Origin: Brumimicrobium sp033722555
GTDB taxonomy: Bacteria > Bacteroidota > Bacteroidia > Flavobacteriales_D > Crocinitomicaceae
Direction of reading: 5' to 3'
Assembly (NCBI GenBank): GCA_033722555.1
Contig: JAWVYS010000008.1
Coordinates: 18,235-82,234 of the forward strand
DNA length: 64,000 nt
Shown here: one piece after another, positions 1 through 8,911 of the stretch
Position numbering within the stretch: position 1 is the stretch's first letter
Layout of the letters: each line of letters begins with the position of its first letter
The notes under the pieces: generated by a model
The model's database searches: none
What the model was told of the DNA's origin: nothing
What the model saw: only the letters and a program-made list of their open reading frames with translations
Position numbers and translations under genes: made by a program

Positions 1-2190
1 AACGTTTCGTGCCTTAACAATAAATTCGTAATCACCCTCCGGTAAATTACTGAACTCAACCTCGGTCTTTTCTGACCATTCAGACCATTTATCATTATAA
101 CCCTTCAGATGATAACTGTATTCGATAGGTTGATGATCCTCAAAATACGGTGCACTGAATGAAAATTGTATCAAATTCTTTTCGTATTCAAGCGTCGCCT
201 TTGGAAGCTTATTATTTGGATACCCACCGAAAACGAGTTTTCCTTCCTTGGTTTCTACCTTCCGTATCAGGGTGTTAAACTCTTCTTTATATGGAATATC
301 TCCTTTGATATCATACCTGATAAGTCCTTCGGTCGCGCCTATCCACAGATAGTTGCTTTTTTCGGGTTTATAAAGAACATTTACCCTGCCTTTTTTTATT
401 CCCCAGAAAGGCCGGTTGATATACGTCTTTTCACGCTTGTCATAAACCCCTACATCGTTATCCAGACAATACCAGATGTGGTTTTTATCCTCCGTCAAAT
501 AGAATAAGGCCTTGGAAAAAGTACTGTCACCCACATTTTCGGGCATAAATACCGTATGAACTTCGTCGTCGACCTCTACATGTTCTACACCTAATATTCC
601 AACAGTGGTTCCTAAAAGAACTTTATTGCCGATTTTTTGCGGAACCAGGATATGATCGTCAGGGAATCCATAACTTTCTCCGCTGAAGAAATCAACGCTG
701 AAGGTACCATCGGAATAAATTAATTTGAGCAGACCCTGACTGTGAAGACCTGTCCAGTAAAATAATTTATTCTTGTATTTTTGCTTCTCAATATTGGTAA
801 CCGTTGAAAAAGAAGCCTTGTAAGTGTATAAAATCTTTTGAGAAGTCGGATTGATCACCTGAAGACCCTGACTGCCGGCCATAATTAAAAAGTCCTTTTC
901 TTTTTCGTAATATAAAGCATTGATGTTTTGCCGGTTCAGTCGCTCCGGTTTGGCACTTTTCTGCTCAAGATTTAAACGGTATAACCCTTCGCTTGTCCCA
1001 ATGAAAAGCATTTTTCCAATTTGTTTCAAACTCCATACAGTGTAGGGAATCTCAGTTATCTTTTCATAGATCTTATCCAGCGACTGATTCTCTTGGTTGA
1101 TCCTGAAGAGCCCCTCGTGAGTACCAACATATAAACTTGATTCGCCATTGTGTTCAGTTTCTATAACGGATTTCACTCCTCCTATCAGGCCCTGATTTTC
1201 CCCGAAATACGAAAGCCTTGAATGCAGATTGACCAGCGCAAGGCCGTTTCCGAGACTAAGCCAAAGGTTACCGTCAATATCCACAAACTGATTCTTGACT
1301 TCGTTGGATTTTAAACCCATACGCTTATTTATTCGGCCTATTTCAGTTCCGTTTTCGCTGATGATTACGGATCCCTTATCAAAGGTCTGCAACGCAATTT
1401 TGTTCTTACTAATCTTTTTGGCTCCGAAGATCAACAGCTTATTGAGATATTCGTTGTTCTCACTTTCGATTTTTTCTACTTTCCAGTTGCTTTTCAGACG
1501 ATACATACCTATTTCCTGAGTGATTATCAGGTGATCGTTTGAATTGCTCAAAGGAACAATTCCAAACGCTGCATAGATCTCAAAATCCTCGGAGCCTGTA
1601 ATTTTTATCCATTCTTCACCGGACCAACGCATCAGGCCAATGTCACGCATTCTCGCAACGAGTTCACCGTTAACTGCAAAAACTGTATGAGCCGTAGAAG
1701 GCATAGGTATAGCGCTTACACGTTCATCATGAAAACGAAAAATTTGTTCCTGGCTGTGAAAGAAAATTCCCTTCGGGGTTTCCAAAATGGTCCAGATATC
1801 GGTAAAAGGATAATCAGCCCTTAGCAGCGAATCTACAAGCGACTGATAATAATATGATCCTGTGCTGTCTATCAGCAATCGACCGAAATCTCCCATTGCA
1901 CCGGCATAGATAATTCCTTTTTTCGAGGTATACAGAGAACGGGTAACACGCGCCGGAACAACCTCAATGCTCAGCCATTTCGTCCCGTCAAAGGAAAGAA
2001 TGTGTCCCGTATTTCCGAAATACATGATTCCCAGATTATCCTGAGTGATTCCGTGGTTATCCGGTGAAAATTCATGACTATATTGTTCGGAGGTATAATT
2101 CGATATCGGGGGAAAAAAATCCTGTGATCTAACCGTAAAAAGATGAAGAATGAAAAATGCAAACGATAAAAGGGATAAATTCAATTTCAT
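1..2190 (-). CDS. Large two-component-type sensor protein, N-terminal part (Reg_prop propeller plus Y_Y_Y domain), runs off the left edge
   Basis: An uninterrupted frame of exactly 730 codons runs from ATG at 2190 to base 1, so the C-terminus lies outside the window. It opens with a signal peptide (hydrophobic core about residues 4-20, ending VRSQ). Residues of about 25-640 hold beta-propeller repeats of the Reg_prop type, with recurring short blocks such as LWLSLGNGLALVN, LYVGTHEGLFRIN and LWIGATEGLIRYD. Residues of about 660-730 match a Y_Y_Y domain (YSYHLKGYNDKWSEW, then LPEGDYEFIVKARN). In this family the missing part would be a membrane segment followed by a kinase, LuxR-type or cyclase output domain, which cannot be told here. 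An in-frame ATG at 2208 is an alternative start. It is divergent from the MazG-like gene at 2303. Role as an extracellular-signal sensor is inferred. Confidence 0.85.
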   Translation of the reverse strand, partial: MKLNLSLLSFAFFILHLFTVRSQDFFPPISNYTSEQYSHEFSPDNHGITQDNLGIMYFGNTGHILSFDGTKWLSIEVVPARVTRSLYTSKKGIIYAGAMGDFGRLLIDSTGSYYYQSLVDSLLRADYPFTDIWTILETPKGIFFHSQEQIFRFHDERVSAIPMPSTAHTVFAVNGELVARMRDIGLMRWSGEEWIKITGSEDFEIYAAFGIVPLSNSNDHLIITQEIGMYRLKSNWKVEKIESENNEYLNKLLIFGAKKISKNKIALQTFDKGSVIISENGTEIGRINKRMGLKSNEVKNQFVDIDGNLWLSLGNGLALVNLHSRLSYFGENQGLIGGVKSVIETEHNGESSLYVGTHEGLFRINQENQSLDKIYEKITEIPYTVWSLKQIGKMLFIGTSEGLYRLNLEQKSAKPERLNRQNINALYYEKEKDFLIMAGSQGLQVINPTSQKILYTYKASFSTVTNIEKQKYKNKLFYWTGLHSQGLLKLIYSDGTFSVDFFSGESYGFPDDHILVPQKIGNKVLLGTTVGILGVEHVEVDDEVHTVFMPENVGDSTFSKALFYLTEDKNHIWYCLDNDVGVYDKREKTYINRPFWGIKKGRVNVLYKPEKSNYLWIGATEGLIRYDIKGDIPYKEEFNTLIRKVETKEGKLVFGGYPNNKLPKATLEYEKNLIQFSFSAPYFEDHQPIEYSYHLKGYNDKWSEWSEKTEVEFSNLPEGDYEFIVKARNV

Positions 2191-2302
2191 AAGTACTATC
2201 TTTTTCATTCTGTTTGTCCCACAGAACTCCTTTGAGTAAAATTATGTTTTTATCTTTAAACTTCAAGTAAATATGTATATTTTAGTTTCAAAATAACGAA
2301 GA

Positions 2303-2719
2303 ATGAACAAAGAATTCACCTTAAAGGAGGCTATTGATTCAGTAGAGGAATTTCACAACAGCTTTGGTATAAAAAATAATTTTAAACCGGTAGCGAAAAT
2401 TGAAACGGATCAGATAGAACTCAGACATCGGCTGATGATGGAAGAGAACAATGAATACCTGGAAGCGGCGCGCAATAACGATCTGGCTGAAGTCGCTGAT
2501 GCACTGGGAGATCAGTTGTATATTCTTTGTGGCACCATTTTGAAACACGGCATGCAGGATGTTATCGCAGAGGTATTTCGGGAAATTCATCGATCCAATA
2601 TGAGTAAATTGGACGAGAACGGTCAACCGATTTATCGCGAAGACGGAAAAGTGCTTAAAGGCAAGAATTATTTTCGCCCGAACGTGAAAGCCATTCTCGA
2701 AGAATCCGATGGCTTTTAA
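2303..2719 (+). CDS. MazG-like nucleotide pyrophosphohydrolase (all-alpha NTP-PPase)
   Basis: The 138-residue protein carries the all-alpha NTP pyrophosphohydrolase signature: Glu47, Glu48 and Glu51 (EENNE), followed by Glu63 and Asp66 (EVADALGD), the acidic residues that bind magnesium and the triphosphate. This is the short single-domain form seen in MazG-like and HisE-like (PRA-PH superfamily) proteins. Such enzymes hydrolyse nucleoside triphosphates to the monophosphate and PPi, often clearing damaged or non-canonical nucleotides; the true substrate here is unknown. The 3' end overlaps the following Nudix gene by 11 bases, so the two are translationally coupled and probably act in the same sanitation role. 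A HisE-type histidine biosynthesis role is less likely because no his gene is nearby. Confidence 0.8.
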   Translation: MNKEFTLKEAIDSVEEFHNSFGIKNNFKPVAKIETDQIELRHRLMMEENNEYLEAARNNDLAEVADALGDQLYILCGTILKHGMQDVIAEVFREIHRSNMSKLDENGQPIYREDGKVLKGKNYFRPNVKAILEESDGF

Positions 2720-3176
2720 CATACGTGTTTACGGCATCCTCATCAACGATCGCGCGGAGATCCTTCTTTCCGATGAAAACAGGTTTGGCACTTCTTTCAC
2801 AAAGTTTCCGGGAGGGGGCCTGGAATTTGGTGAAGGTATCATCGATTGCCTGAAAAGGGAATTCCGTGAAGAGATTGGTATTGATATCCGAATAAAGGAG
2901 CTTTTCTACCTGACCGATTTCTTTCAGGTCTCGGCATTTGATAAAAATGATCAGCTGGTCAGTATTTATTATTTGGTCGATACCGAGGAAGTAAACAAGA
3001 TTCGCACAGTCTCAGACCCATCTGGTTTCAGCGGAAATGATCAGGAAGTTCACAGATGGGTGCATCTACAGGAGATAAATGAGTCAGATGTAACTTTTCC
3101 GGTAGATAAAAAGGTGGTGGAAATGCTCAAAAATAATTGTTTTCCTAATTCAGCCTTTTCTGAACATACTGGTTGA
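2709..3176 (+). CDS. Nudix hydrolase
   Basis: This 155-residue protein has a complete Nudix box (GX5EX7REUXEEXGU) from Gly36 to Ile58, with Glu42, Arg50, Glu51, Glu54 and Glu55 all present and ending REFREEIGI. Family members hydrolyse a nucleoside diphosphate linked to another moiety, using magnesium held by the box glutamates; substrate cannot be read from the sequence. The start overlaps the end of the MazG-like gene by 11 bases, and the last 32 bases overlap the convergent acidic-protein gene on the other strand. Pairing of two different pyrophosphohydrolase folds in one overlapping unit suggests a joint nucleotide clean-up function (inference). Confidence 0.88.
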   Translation: MAFNIRVYGILINDRAEILLSDENRFGTSFTKFPGGGLEFGEGIIDCLKREFREEIGIDIRIKELFYLTDFFQVSAFDKNDQLVSIYYLVDTEEVNKIRTVSDPSGFSGNDQEVHRWVHLQEINESDVTFPVDKKVVEMLKNNCFPNSAFSEHTG

Positions 3177-3711
3177 CCTTGCTGTAGAACTCCGGCGGAC
3201 TATATGTTCTCCAGGAAATGTCTTCAAGTTCTCCACCCATCACGAAATACTGATCAAGATTAATCTCATTAAACTCCTTGATTACGTGGTCATGAAAATT
3301 GATCAGGGCTATATAGCCCTCCTCCAGTTCTTCAAACCATTCTTCATAATAGCAGTCATCGGAATAATGAAAATTGAGGACGTTTTCTCCAATTAAAATG
3401 AATTTGTCAATCCCTTCTCCCATCATGTGCTCTATGATATCCCGTTTCAGAGTCATGATGTCATTATTGATGGCGTCATTCCATTCACCGATAAGTTCAA
3501 TAATCGTGTAACCCTCATCGTAATCGGTGAAAAGTATTTTCAGGAACAGGGTGGAAGAACCGATATTGTCCCATTGAGGATGTATCATGTAATTATATAC
3601 CTGATCCGTAAATTCGAACTCGCTATATTCTCTTTCATAAAAAGGAGACCGCTCGTCCTCGGATGAGATATAATAATCTCTCCAGTTATAATATGGTTCG
3701 ATATCATGCAT
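3145..3711 (-). CDS. Conserved acidic protein of unknown function
   Basis: I do not recognise this 188-residue protein. It is strongly acidic and rich in aromatic residues (many Tyr, Trp, Phe), has no signal peptide or membrane segment, and is therefore probably a soluble cytoplasmic protein. A clear promoter element TAACTTTG (3716-3723, minus strand) ends four bases before the ATG, so the mRNA is expected to be leaderless, which supports this start and the reality of the gene. Its 3' end overlaps the Nudix gene on the opposite strand by 32 bases. Confidence 0.65.
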   Translation of the reverse strand: MHDIEPYYNWRDYYISSEDERSPFYEREYSEFEFTDQVYNYMIHPQWDNIGSSTLFLKILFTDYDEGYTIIELIGEWNDAINNDIMTLKRDIIEHMMGEGIDKFILIGENVLNFHYSDDCYYEEWFEELEEGYIALINFHDHVIKEFNEINLDQYFVMGGELEDISWRTYSPPEFYSKVNQYVQKRLN

Positions 3712-3715
3712 AGGG

Positions 3716-3723
3716 CAAAGTTA
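3716..3723 (-). promoter_or_regulatory. -7 promoter element TAACTTTG of the acidic-protein gene
   Basis: Exact match to the Bacteroidota -7 consensus TAnnTTTG on the minus strand. Only four bases (CCCT) separate it from the ATG at 3711, implying a leaderless transcript. Confidence 0.65.
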
Positions 3724-3859
3724 ATATATTTTACAGCTGTTGAAGAGACCATAACCCGAATTCGTCGGCAAAGATCCAGTCGTTTTTATCTTCTTGAAAA
3801 AGTGATCGATGAACAATGATTTTGGGCGAATGTTGTTTCTACAGATGAATAAGTTTTCT

Positions 3860-3867
3860 TAAATTTG
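3860..3867 (+). promoter_or_regulatory. -7 promoter element TAAATTTG of the lipoprotein gene
   Basis: Exact TAnnTTTG match 15 bases before the ATG at 3883. It overlaps the TTG at 3865 that would otherwise be the longest start, so it decides in favour of the ATG. Confidence 0.6.
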
Positions 3868-3882
3868 AAAAAAAACAGTAAA

Positions 3883-5376
3883 ATGTCAAAAAATATACTT
3901 TTATTCTATTCTATCGTGGCCCTTATACTGATGTCCGCCTGTAAAGGGCAGAAGGACGTGGACTTGAAATCAGCGGTGGCCTCATTTGTCAGCAACGAGA
4001 AGGCGGTTGTTGGTTACGGATATGTAGATGTCAAAAGCATCCTTGATAAATCAGACATGAAATCGCTCAAGGGAATCGGAGAATTCGTAACTGAACAGTT
4101 GACTTCCATGGAAAATGCGATTTCTATGGATCAGGGTATATACTATGCGGTGGCAGGCCCTCTGAACAACGACGGAATGCCTGAGAAGGCTTATTTGTTT
4201 TTAAAAGTGAAGAATAAAGATTCGCTTCAGGCCATGTTTAGCGATATGGGTTATTCGTTTGAAGAGAAGAACGGTAAAATGGTCTTCGATGATATGACCA
4301 CTGCCATAGGGTTTAATAATGAAATAGCCGTAATGATCAGTTCGGATTTCAAGAATAAAGCGTTGGAAGATCTTGAAAGAGCTTTTGTGAAGATCGCGGA
4401 CAAAAATCAAAGCAAAAGAGTAGTTGAAGTATTGGAAACTAAAACGGATATACTTTTGGGAACTCACCTGGAAAATCTTTATGGAACTTCCAACACGACA
4501 CTGAATAAATTACCGATGGATAAACAGGCTGAACTCGTTTCCATGGCGAAAGATGGACATTTTGCAACAACCATCGACTTTAATCCCGGAAATATTACTA
4601 TCCACACCAACATGGAAAGGGTCAGTGAAGAATTGAAGAAAGCTTTCTTTTTTAAACCGGCATTTGAATCAGATGCGGTTCAGAAAATCGGTCCGGGAAA
4701 ACCTATGGTAGCTTTTGCAACAGCCATGGATATTCCGAAAATGGAAAAGTTTGTGAATCGAATGAATCCTCAGTTTACAGACGATCTTTATAAAATGTTC
4801 GGTCCTGCCGGGATTTTACTGAAAGCAGTTGGTGGTGAAGGAATAGGTTCCGTTATTAACGGTGAACTAAGCTTTGCCCTCAATGCGATTTCTGCAGATG
4901 ACATGGGCGGTATGGTTCCGGAATTTAACTTTTATGCGAGCCTGGGACCCAATAATCAGTTTGTCACAGACCTTATCACTACGTTTGGTGAAGAAGGTGA
5001 GGTGCAGGATCTTGGAGACGGTTATTACAAATACGGTGGAGCAATGGCTTATATTGCGAAAAAAGAAATGATCGTTCATAGCAGCGACAGTCTCAAGGAA
5101 TCTTTTAAAACAGCGCCTCTCACTTCCGTTCCCGGAATGGAAGGATTCGGAAAAAAACCGCTCTACCTGTTCGTTGATCTTAAGCAGGTACAAAAAATCG
5201 GTATTCCCATCGGGGGAGAAGCTTCAGAGGTACTGAATGCAGCTGATTATCTGGTGGTAGAGGGAGACAATACCTCGCTGACGGTTAAATTACAGATGAA
5301 AGATACAAAGGAAAATGCGTTGAAGCAGATCATACATGCACTGAAGGTATCGATACAGATGAATATGTCTGTATGA
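3883..5376 (+). CDS. Large surface or periplasmic lipoprotein, DUF4836-like
   Basis: The protein (497 residues from ATG 3883) begins with a short basic segment, a hydrophobic stretch and the lipobox LMSAC, so it should be lipid-modified at Cys20 and anchored in a membrane. The remainder is a long mixed alpha/beta region with blocks such as AVVGYGYVDVKSIL and KPMVAFATAMDIPKM. Length and overall plan resemble the Bacteroidota DUF4836 lipoproteins; I assign that with moderate confidence, and the function of that family is unknown. A longer TTG start at 3865 is rejected because it lies inside the promoter element. It reads toward crcB, but a 174-base leader separates them. Confidence 0.7.
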   Translation: MSKNILLFYSIVALILMSACKGQKDVDLKSAVASFVSNEKAVVGYGYVDVKSILDKSDMKSLKGIGEFVTEQLTSMENAISMDQGIYYAVAGPLNNDGMPEKAYLFLKVKNKDSLQAMFSDMGYSFEEKNGKMVFDDMTTAIGFNNEIAVMISSDFKNKALEDLERAFVKIADKNQSKRVVEVLETKTDILLGTHLENLYGTSNTTLNKLPMDKQAELVSMAKDGHFATTIDFNPGNITIHTNMERVSEELKKAFFFKPAFESDAVQKIGPGKPMVAFATAMDIPKMEKFVNRMNPQFTDDLYKMFGPAGILLKAVGGEGIGSVINGELSFALNAISADDMGGMVPEFNFYASLGPNNQFVTDLITTFGEEGEVQDLGDGYYKYGGAMAYIAKKEMIVHSSDSLKESFKTAPLTSVPGMEGFGKKPLYLFVDLKQVQKIGIPIGGEASEVLNAADYLVVEGDNTSLTVKLQMKDTKENALKQIIHALKVSIQMNMSV

Positions 5377-5550
5377 TTCTTATTAACCTAAGTAAGCTTT
5401 GAAATAATTTGCCGCATTTGGTACTAACCCCTATTTGACCGGTGAGTATCATGCTGTGAATGGGGAAACCCGGTGGAACGGAGTATTCCGTAATCAAGGG
5501 TCATTGCTTGTTAAAGAACATTGAGTGAAATAGGAAACATAAGCCGTAGC
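5377..5550 (+). promoter_or_regulatory. Structured leader region upstream of crcB, candidate cis-regulatory RNA
   Basis: The 174-base gap before crcB contains a closing helix TGACC (5436-5440) with GGTCA (5499-5503). It encloses a GGG-AAA-CCC hairpin (5463-5471) and an ACGGA-GTAT-TCCGT hairpin (5478-5491). A competing helix ACCGG (5438-5442) with CCGGT (5470-5474) would break both the closing helix and the first hairpin. I do not see the conserved core of the known fluoride riboswitch. The pairings are visible in the sequence; regulation is inferred. Confidence 0.35.
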
Positions 5551-5922
5551 ATGGTAAAGCAACTATTAATCGTAGGTCTGGGAGGTGGCTTGGGCAGCAT
5601 TTTGCGCTTTTTGTCTTATGCACTTACGGCGAAATATTACTCAAAGGCCTTTCCTCTTGCAACTTTTGTAGTAAATATTCTGGGTTGTTTATTAATAGGT
5701 GTTCTGATAGGCCTATTAGGTCATCATATTCAGTCCAACCACAATTTAAAACTTCTGTTTATCACAGGATTTTGTGGCGGATATACAACGTTTTCCGCTT
5801 TTGCTCTGGAAAATGTCACCTTGCTTCAAAGCCAGAATTACTGGACGTTGATAATATATGTCCTGTTAAGCGTACTATTAGGCTTGCTTGCTGTCTGGTT
5901 GGGAATGCTGTTGACTAAATGA
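5551..5922 (+). CDS. crcB: Fluoride ion channel CrcB/FluC
   Basis: A 123-residue, four-helix membrane protein with all family hallmarks: GGGLGSILRF (residues 11-20), the pore asparagine Asn42 in VVNILGC, and GFCGGYTTFSAF (73-84) with the phenylalanines that line the fluoride pathway. FluC works as a dual-topology homodimer that lets toxic fluoride leave the cytoplasm. I chose the ATG at 5551; a TTG at 5521 would add ten hydrophilic residues with no family counterpart. It is a single gene, as expected for the homodimeric type. The leader just upstream looks structured and may regulate it. Confidence 0.93.
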   Translation: MVKQLLIVGLGGGLGSILRFLSYALTAKYYSKAFPLATFVVNILGCLLIGVLIGLLGHHIQSNHNLKLLFITGFCGGYTTFSAFALENVTLLQSQNYWTLIIYVLLSVLLGLLAVWLGMLLTK

Positions 5923-6061
5923 AGACTAAAATGACTGATTTGAGGTGAAGGAGTTTGAAATTTCACACCTTAAATACGAAACAGTTTTTTGAACAACCAA
6001 CACAGAATCAGAGTTTCTCTTTAATACTCATCACCTCACCTCAGATAAGAGAACTTCTCTT

Positions 6062-6847
6062 TTAATTGAATATAGCTGATCCGAAAACCATCGATATACT
6101 GTTGTAACTTCCTCTGATGTTTTCAGGTACGAAACGCTCTAGTTTGATTCCCAAATAGCGATTGTATTTTACTGAATCGTAATGATACCTGATAAGTACT
6201 CCTCTATACTTCTCCACACCTCCCTGAGCGTCTTTTTTTGTTGGATTAAATTCGATGAGACCTGAGAACTTTTCATAATTTCCAAAGATTCCCAGAACCC
6301 CGGAAGGCCATACAGCTCCTCCTTGACCGTTATAATTTACTGATGGGTTGAGATGAACGCGATAATAATAACGCACACCAATCATGGTATAATCCTTAAT
6401 AGTGAAATGTGCTTGAAGACCATAGTTTAGATCGATCCAGAAGCCAAATTTTGATTTGCTCACCGGTCCCGGACTAAAAACCTCGGTGTTGCCGTAAGTA
6501 CCATAATAACCTAGAGTCAACTCACCATTGTCTTTAATTTGATCAAAGACATTACTGTACATGTACCCTAAACCCGTTCCAACCCGGATATAGTCACCAA
6601 TCATAAATCTGGAATCGTTAAAAATAAACCCAAGAATTGATCCATCCATTGCGTTCAGATAAGTGCCGGATATACCATACCATTCGTTGCGAGGCATTCC
6701 GTGATCAGTATATGCCTGTTCCGCGCGATAATTATTGTAAACTGCGATGCTTGAAGCACCACCGCCGGAAATTTCAAGAGTTTGAGTAAAGGAATTAAAG
6801 GAAATTCCCGAATGAAGCAAAATCATTACTATAAATATATATTTCAT
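6062..6847 (-). CDS. Probable outer membrane beta-barrel protein, unknown function
   Basis: The 261-residue protein starts with a signal peptide (hydrophobic core about residues 3-19, ending SFTQ). It continues as a glycine- and tyrosine-rich chain of alternating hydrophobic strands (for example FMIGDYIRVGTGLGYMY and YTMIGVRYYYRVHL), finishing with a strand that ends SAIFN. This pattern and the terminal aromatic residue fit a small outer membrane barrel. I recognise no specific family. It is convergent with crcB and lies downstream of the PQQ-propeller gene on the same strand, 70 bases away, so the two may be cotranscribed. Confidence 0.6.
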   Translation of the reverse strand: MKYIFIVMILLHSGISFNSFTQTLEISGGGASSIAVYNNYRAEQAYTDHGMPRNEWYGISGTYLNAMDGSILGFIFNDSRFMIGDYIRVGTGLGYMYSNVFDQIKDNGELTLGYYGTYGNTEVFSPGPVSKSKFGFWIDLNYGLQAHFTIKDYTMIGVRYYYRVHLNPSVNYNGQGGAVWPSGVLGIFGNYEKFSGLIEFNPTKKDAQGGVEKYRGVLIRYHYDSVKYNRYLGIKLERFVPENIRGSYNSISMVFGSAIFN

Positions 6848-6917
6848 AATATTTTGGTATTTCTAAATTCAGTGATTTAGAGAAACAACTGCAATCCATT
6901 CGGGAATTTCGGTTTAT

Positions 6918-8654
6918 CTATGCTTTTGTTCTGTATTTCATAATTTCATTTTTATCCTTTTGGAAAAAGAACTCTCCGTCTTCCGTGAAATACGGGAAAG
7001 GACAATCTTTTATTTTGCCGAGGAGGTTTCCGTTTTCAAGATCAACCCGCACAAATTCTTCCATATTTCCTGTGGTTTTATCCTTTTTCGTTACGATAAA
7101 GAATGAATTTCCGATTTGAAAATCTGTTAAGTAATCGCCTGTGTTGGATGACCAGATTGTTTCAAGGTTTTTCATAGAAAGCTTTGCAATTCCTTCACTT
7201 CCCTTTACATATAAGTGCTGTTCGAACTCTTTGATGTTTCGTAAACTACCGATTTTTAATCCTTTTAATTTCATACTGGCTTCAAGTTTTCCGGAACTAG
7301 GATCAATCTTCATGACTTGATCTCCCGAGGACACGTACAGCTTTCCATCTCTGATAAGTATGTCTGAGATAGCTGATTTAAATTTGTCGTCCCATTCCTT
7401 GGCCTTCTCTTCGGAGGTCCATAATGTTGCTCCCGTGGCGGCATTCAATGCTATAATTCCGTTATTACTCGTTTCTTTGAGATTTTTAGTACATACATCC
7501 GGGTTACCATTTGTTCCGGCTACGTAGCGTTGGGTAACAATTGTACCCCCTGTTTTCACTATGAGTATGTCATTTTCAAGTTCAATCCCGGGAACAACTG
7601 ATTCTTTGGAAAAAGATCCTGATTTCCAAATCACCTTCCCATTATCGAGATCAAAACATTTAATCGCTTTGTCCGTCACAAGATCAACTGCATAGACCCT
7701 GCGATTTTTTAAATCGGTTACAGGTAGGCTGGCCACCCCGATTTGCTGATCAAGTGCAACCATTTTGAAGTCTATATCAGAGAGTTTTAATTCGGTTGAC
7801 CAAAGAAGTTTTCCGGTTCCAAGGTCGAGAACTGACATTCCTTCATAAATAACCAAAACTCGGTCACCTTCTACTCTTAACCAAATATGATCCCCACCAA
7901 AAAGGTCGGCAGAAGTTGATTCGAAGATTCCTGTGTTACACAAGCTATGGGTATAAAAACCGCTGATCTCTTGCTCCCATCTCATACTTTTTTTCTTTAA
8001 ATCGTAACAGGTGATCTTTATCGGTTTCGGTTTTTTAGACGACATGAAACCTACGTCTTTCGATCGCTCGTATATCAGTTCGATGGAAACTTCATCGTTT
8101 CTGAAACTCGTATGGTTCATTTCCTTTTTTCCCTTTTTTATTACGGTTGTCTGAGCCTGATATTCAGAATTTAGTTTGCCGGTTCTGATATCCATCTTTT
8201 TATAAGTGCTTCCCTCTTTCAGGCTGATCATTCCTGGGGTATTCTGTGCATGCTCAAGAGATATTATGAAGTCATTCGATGTTCCACCCTCTTCTGTCTG
8301 CCATAACAATTTACCGGTTTTAACGTCCAGGAAATATTTTTTACAAACTTTTGTATTCCGTTCGTTTGTATAAAGGGCAATCACTTCACTTTCGGGAACC
8401 CAGTATTTGAAATCAATTTTCTTTAAGCCGATAATATTTTCGAAGGTCCCCGACCAAAGTATACTTCCATCTGCTCCGCTGATTACCGAACCTTCTTTAT
8501 CATTGTAACCAAAAATGAACTGACGGTCTTCGCTAATTCGCCAGGAATCTATTTTTATTGGGAATTTTGCTTCCCACGCCAAGGGGAAAACATTTTGTCC
8601 GAAAATGGTAAACTGGAAAAATAGAAATACGGTTGCTAGAATTTTCTGTTTCAT
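6918..8654 (-). CDS. Secreted PQQ-like beta-propeller repeat protein
   Basis: A signal peptide (residues 1-19, ending IFGQ) is followed by about eight propeller blades, each with the PQQ/WD-like motif of a turn, DG or TGK, and then a W-containing strand. Examples are DGSILWSGTF, TGKLLWQTEE, TGKLLWSTEL, NGKVIWKSGS, TGATLWTSEE and LETIWSSNTG. No dehydrogenase residues are evident, so this is more likely a binding or scaffold propeller than a quinoprotein enzyme. It should be exported, but no C-terminal type IX sorting domain is present, so it may stay periplasmic. The barrel gene downstream is a possible partner. Function unknown. Confidence 0.75.
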   Translation of the reverse strand: MKQKILATVFLFFQFTIFGQNVFPLAWEAKFPIKIDSWRISEDRQFIFGYNDKEGSVISGADGSILWSGTFENIIGLKKIDFKYWVPESEVIALYTNERNTKVCKKYFLDVKTGKLLWQTEEGGTSNDFIISLEHAQNTPGMISLKEGSTYKKMDIRTGKLNSEYQAQTTVIKKGKKEMNHTSFRNDEVSIELIYERSKDVGFMSSKKPKPIKITCYDLKKKSMRWEQEISGFYTHSLCNTGIFESTSADLFGGDHIWLRVEGDRVLVIYEGMSVLDLGTGKLLWSTELKLSDIDFKMVALDQQIGVASLPVTDLKNRRVYAVDLVTDKAIKCFDLDNGKVIWKSGSFSKESVVPGIELENDILIVKTGGTIVTQRYVAGTNGNPDVCTKNLKETSNNGIIALNAATGATLWTSEEKAKEWDDKFKSAISDILIRDGKLYVSSGDQVMKIDPSSGKLEASMKLKGLKIGSLRNIKEFEQHLYVKGSEGIAKLSMKNLETIWSSNTGDYLTDFQIGNSFFIVTKKDKTTGNMEEFVRVDLENGNLLGKIKDCPFPYFTEDGEFFFQKDKNEIMKYRTKA

Positions 8655-8911
8655 GTTTTTTGTAGATTAAATTTGTTCTAAAACTATTGTGCATCAATAA
8701 TTCCGAACGAAAGTAGTGTGCTTCCTGATTCTGGTAAATAGCATTTTGATGTGATTTTGTATTCCTCTGTGTGTCCTGTTTAAGGAGATTTGTTTGCCTT
8801 GTTTTATTATATTTTTCCGGTGTAACCTATTCTACTTTAGTGCGAAATTATTTATGATCGATCGAAATAGATTTTTACCTATTTTCGCTTAATTATACCG
8901 GGATCAAAACA

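Noticed and set aside
166..2162. Open frames at 166-507 (plus), 1295-1519 (plus) and 1971-2162 (minus) as separate genes
   Set aside because: They lie inside the 730-codon frame of the sensor protein in other frames, which reads continuously with family motifs.
5377..5550. Cobalamin riboswitch suggested by GGGGAAACCCGGTGG
   Set aside because: The later conserved block with GCCACTG and the expected spacing are missing, and a fluoride channel is not a B12-regulated gene. I kept it only as an unclassified structured leader.
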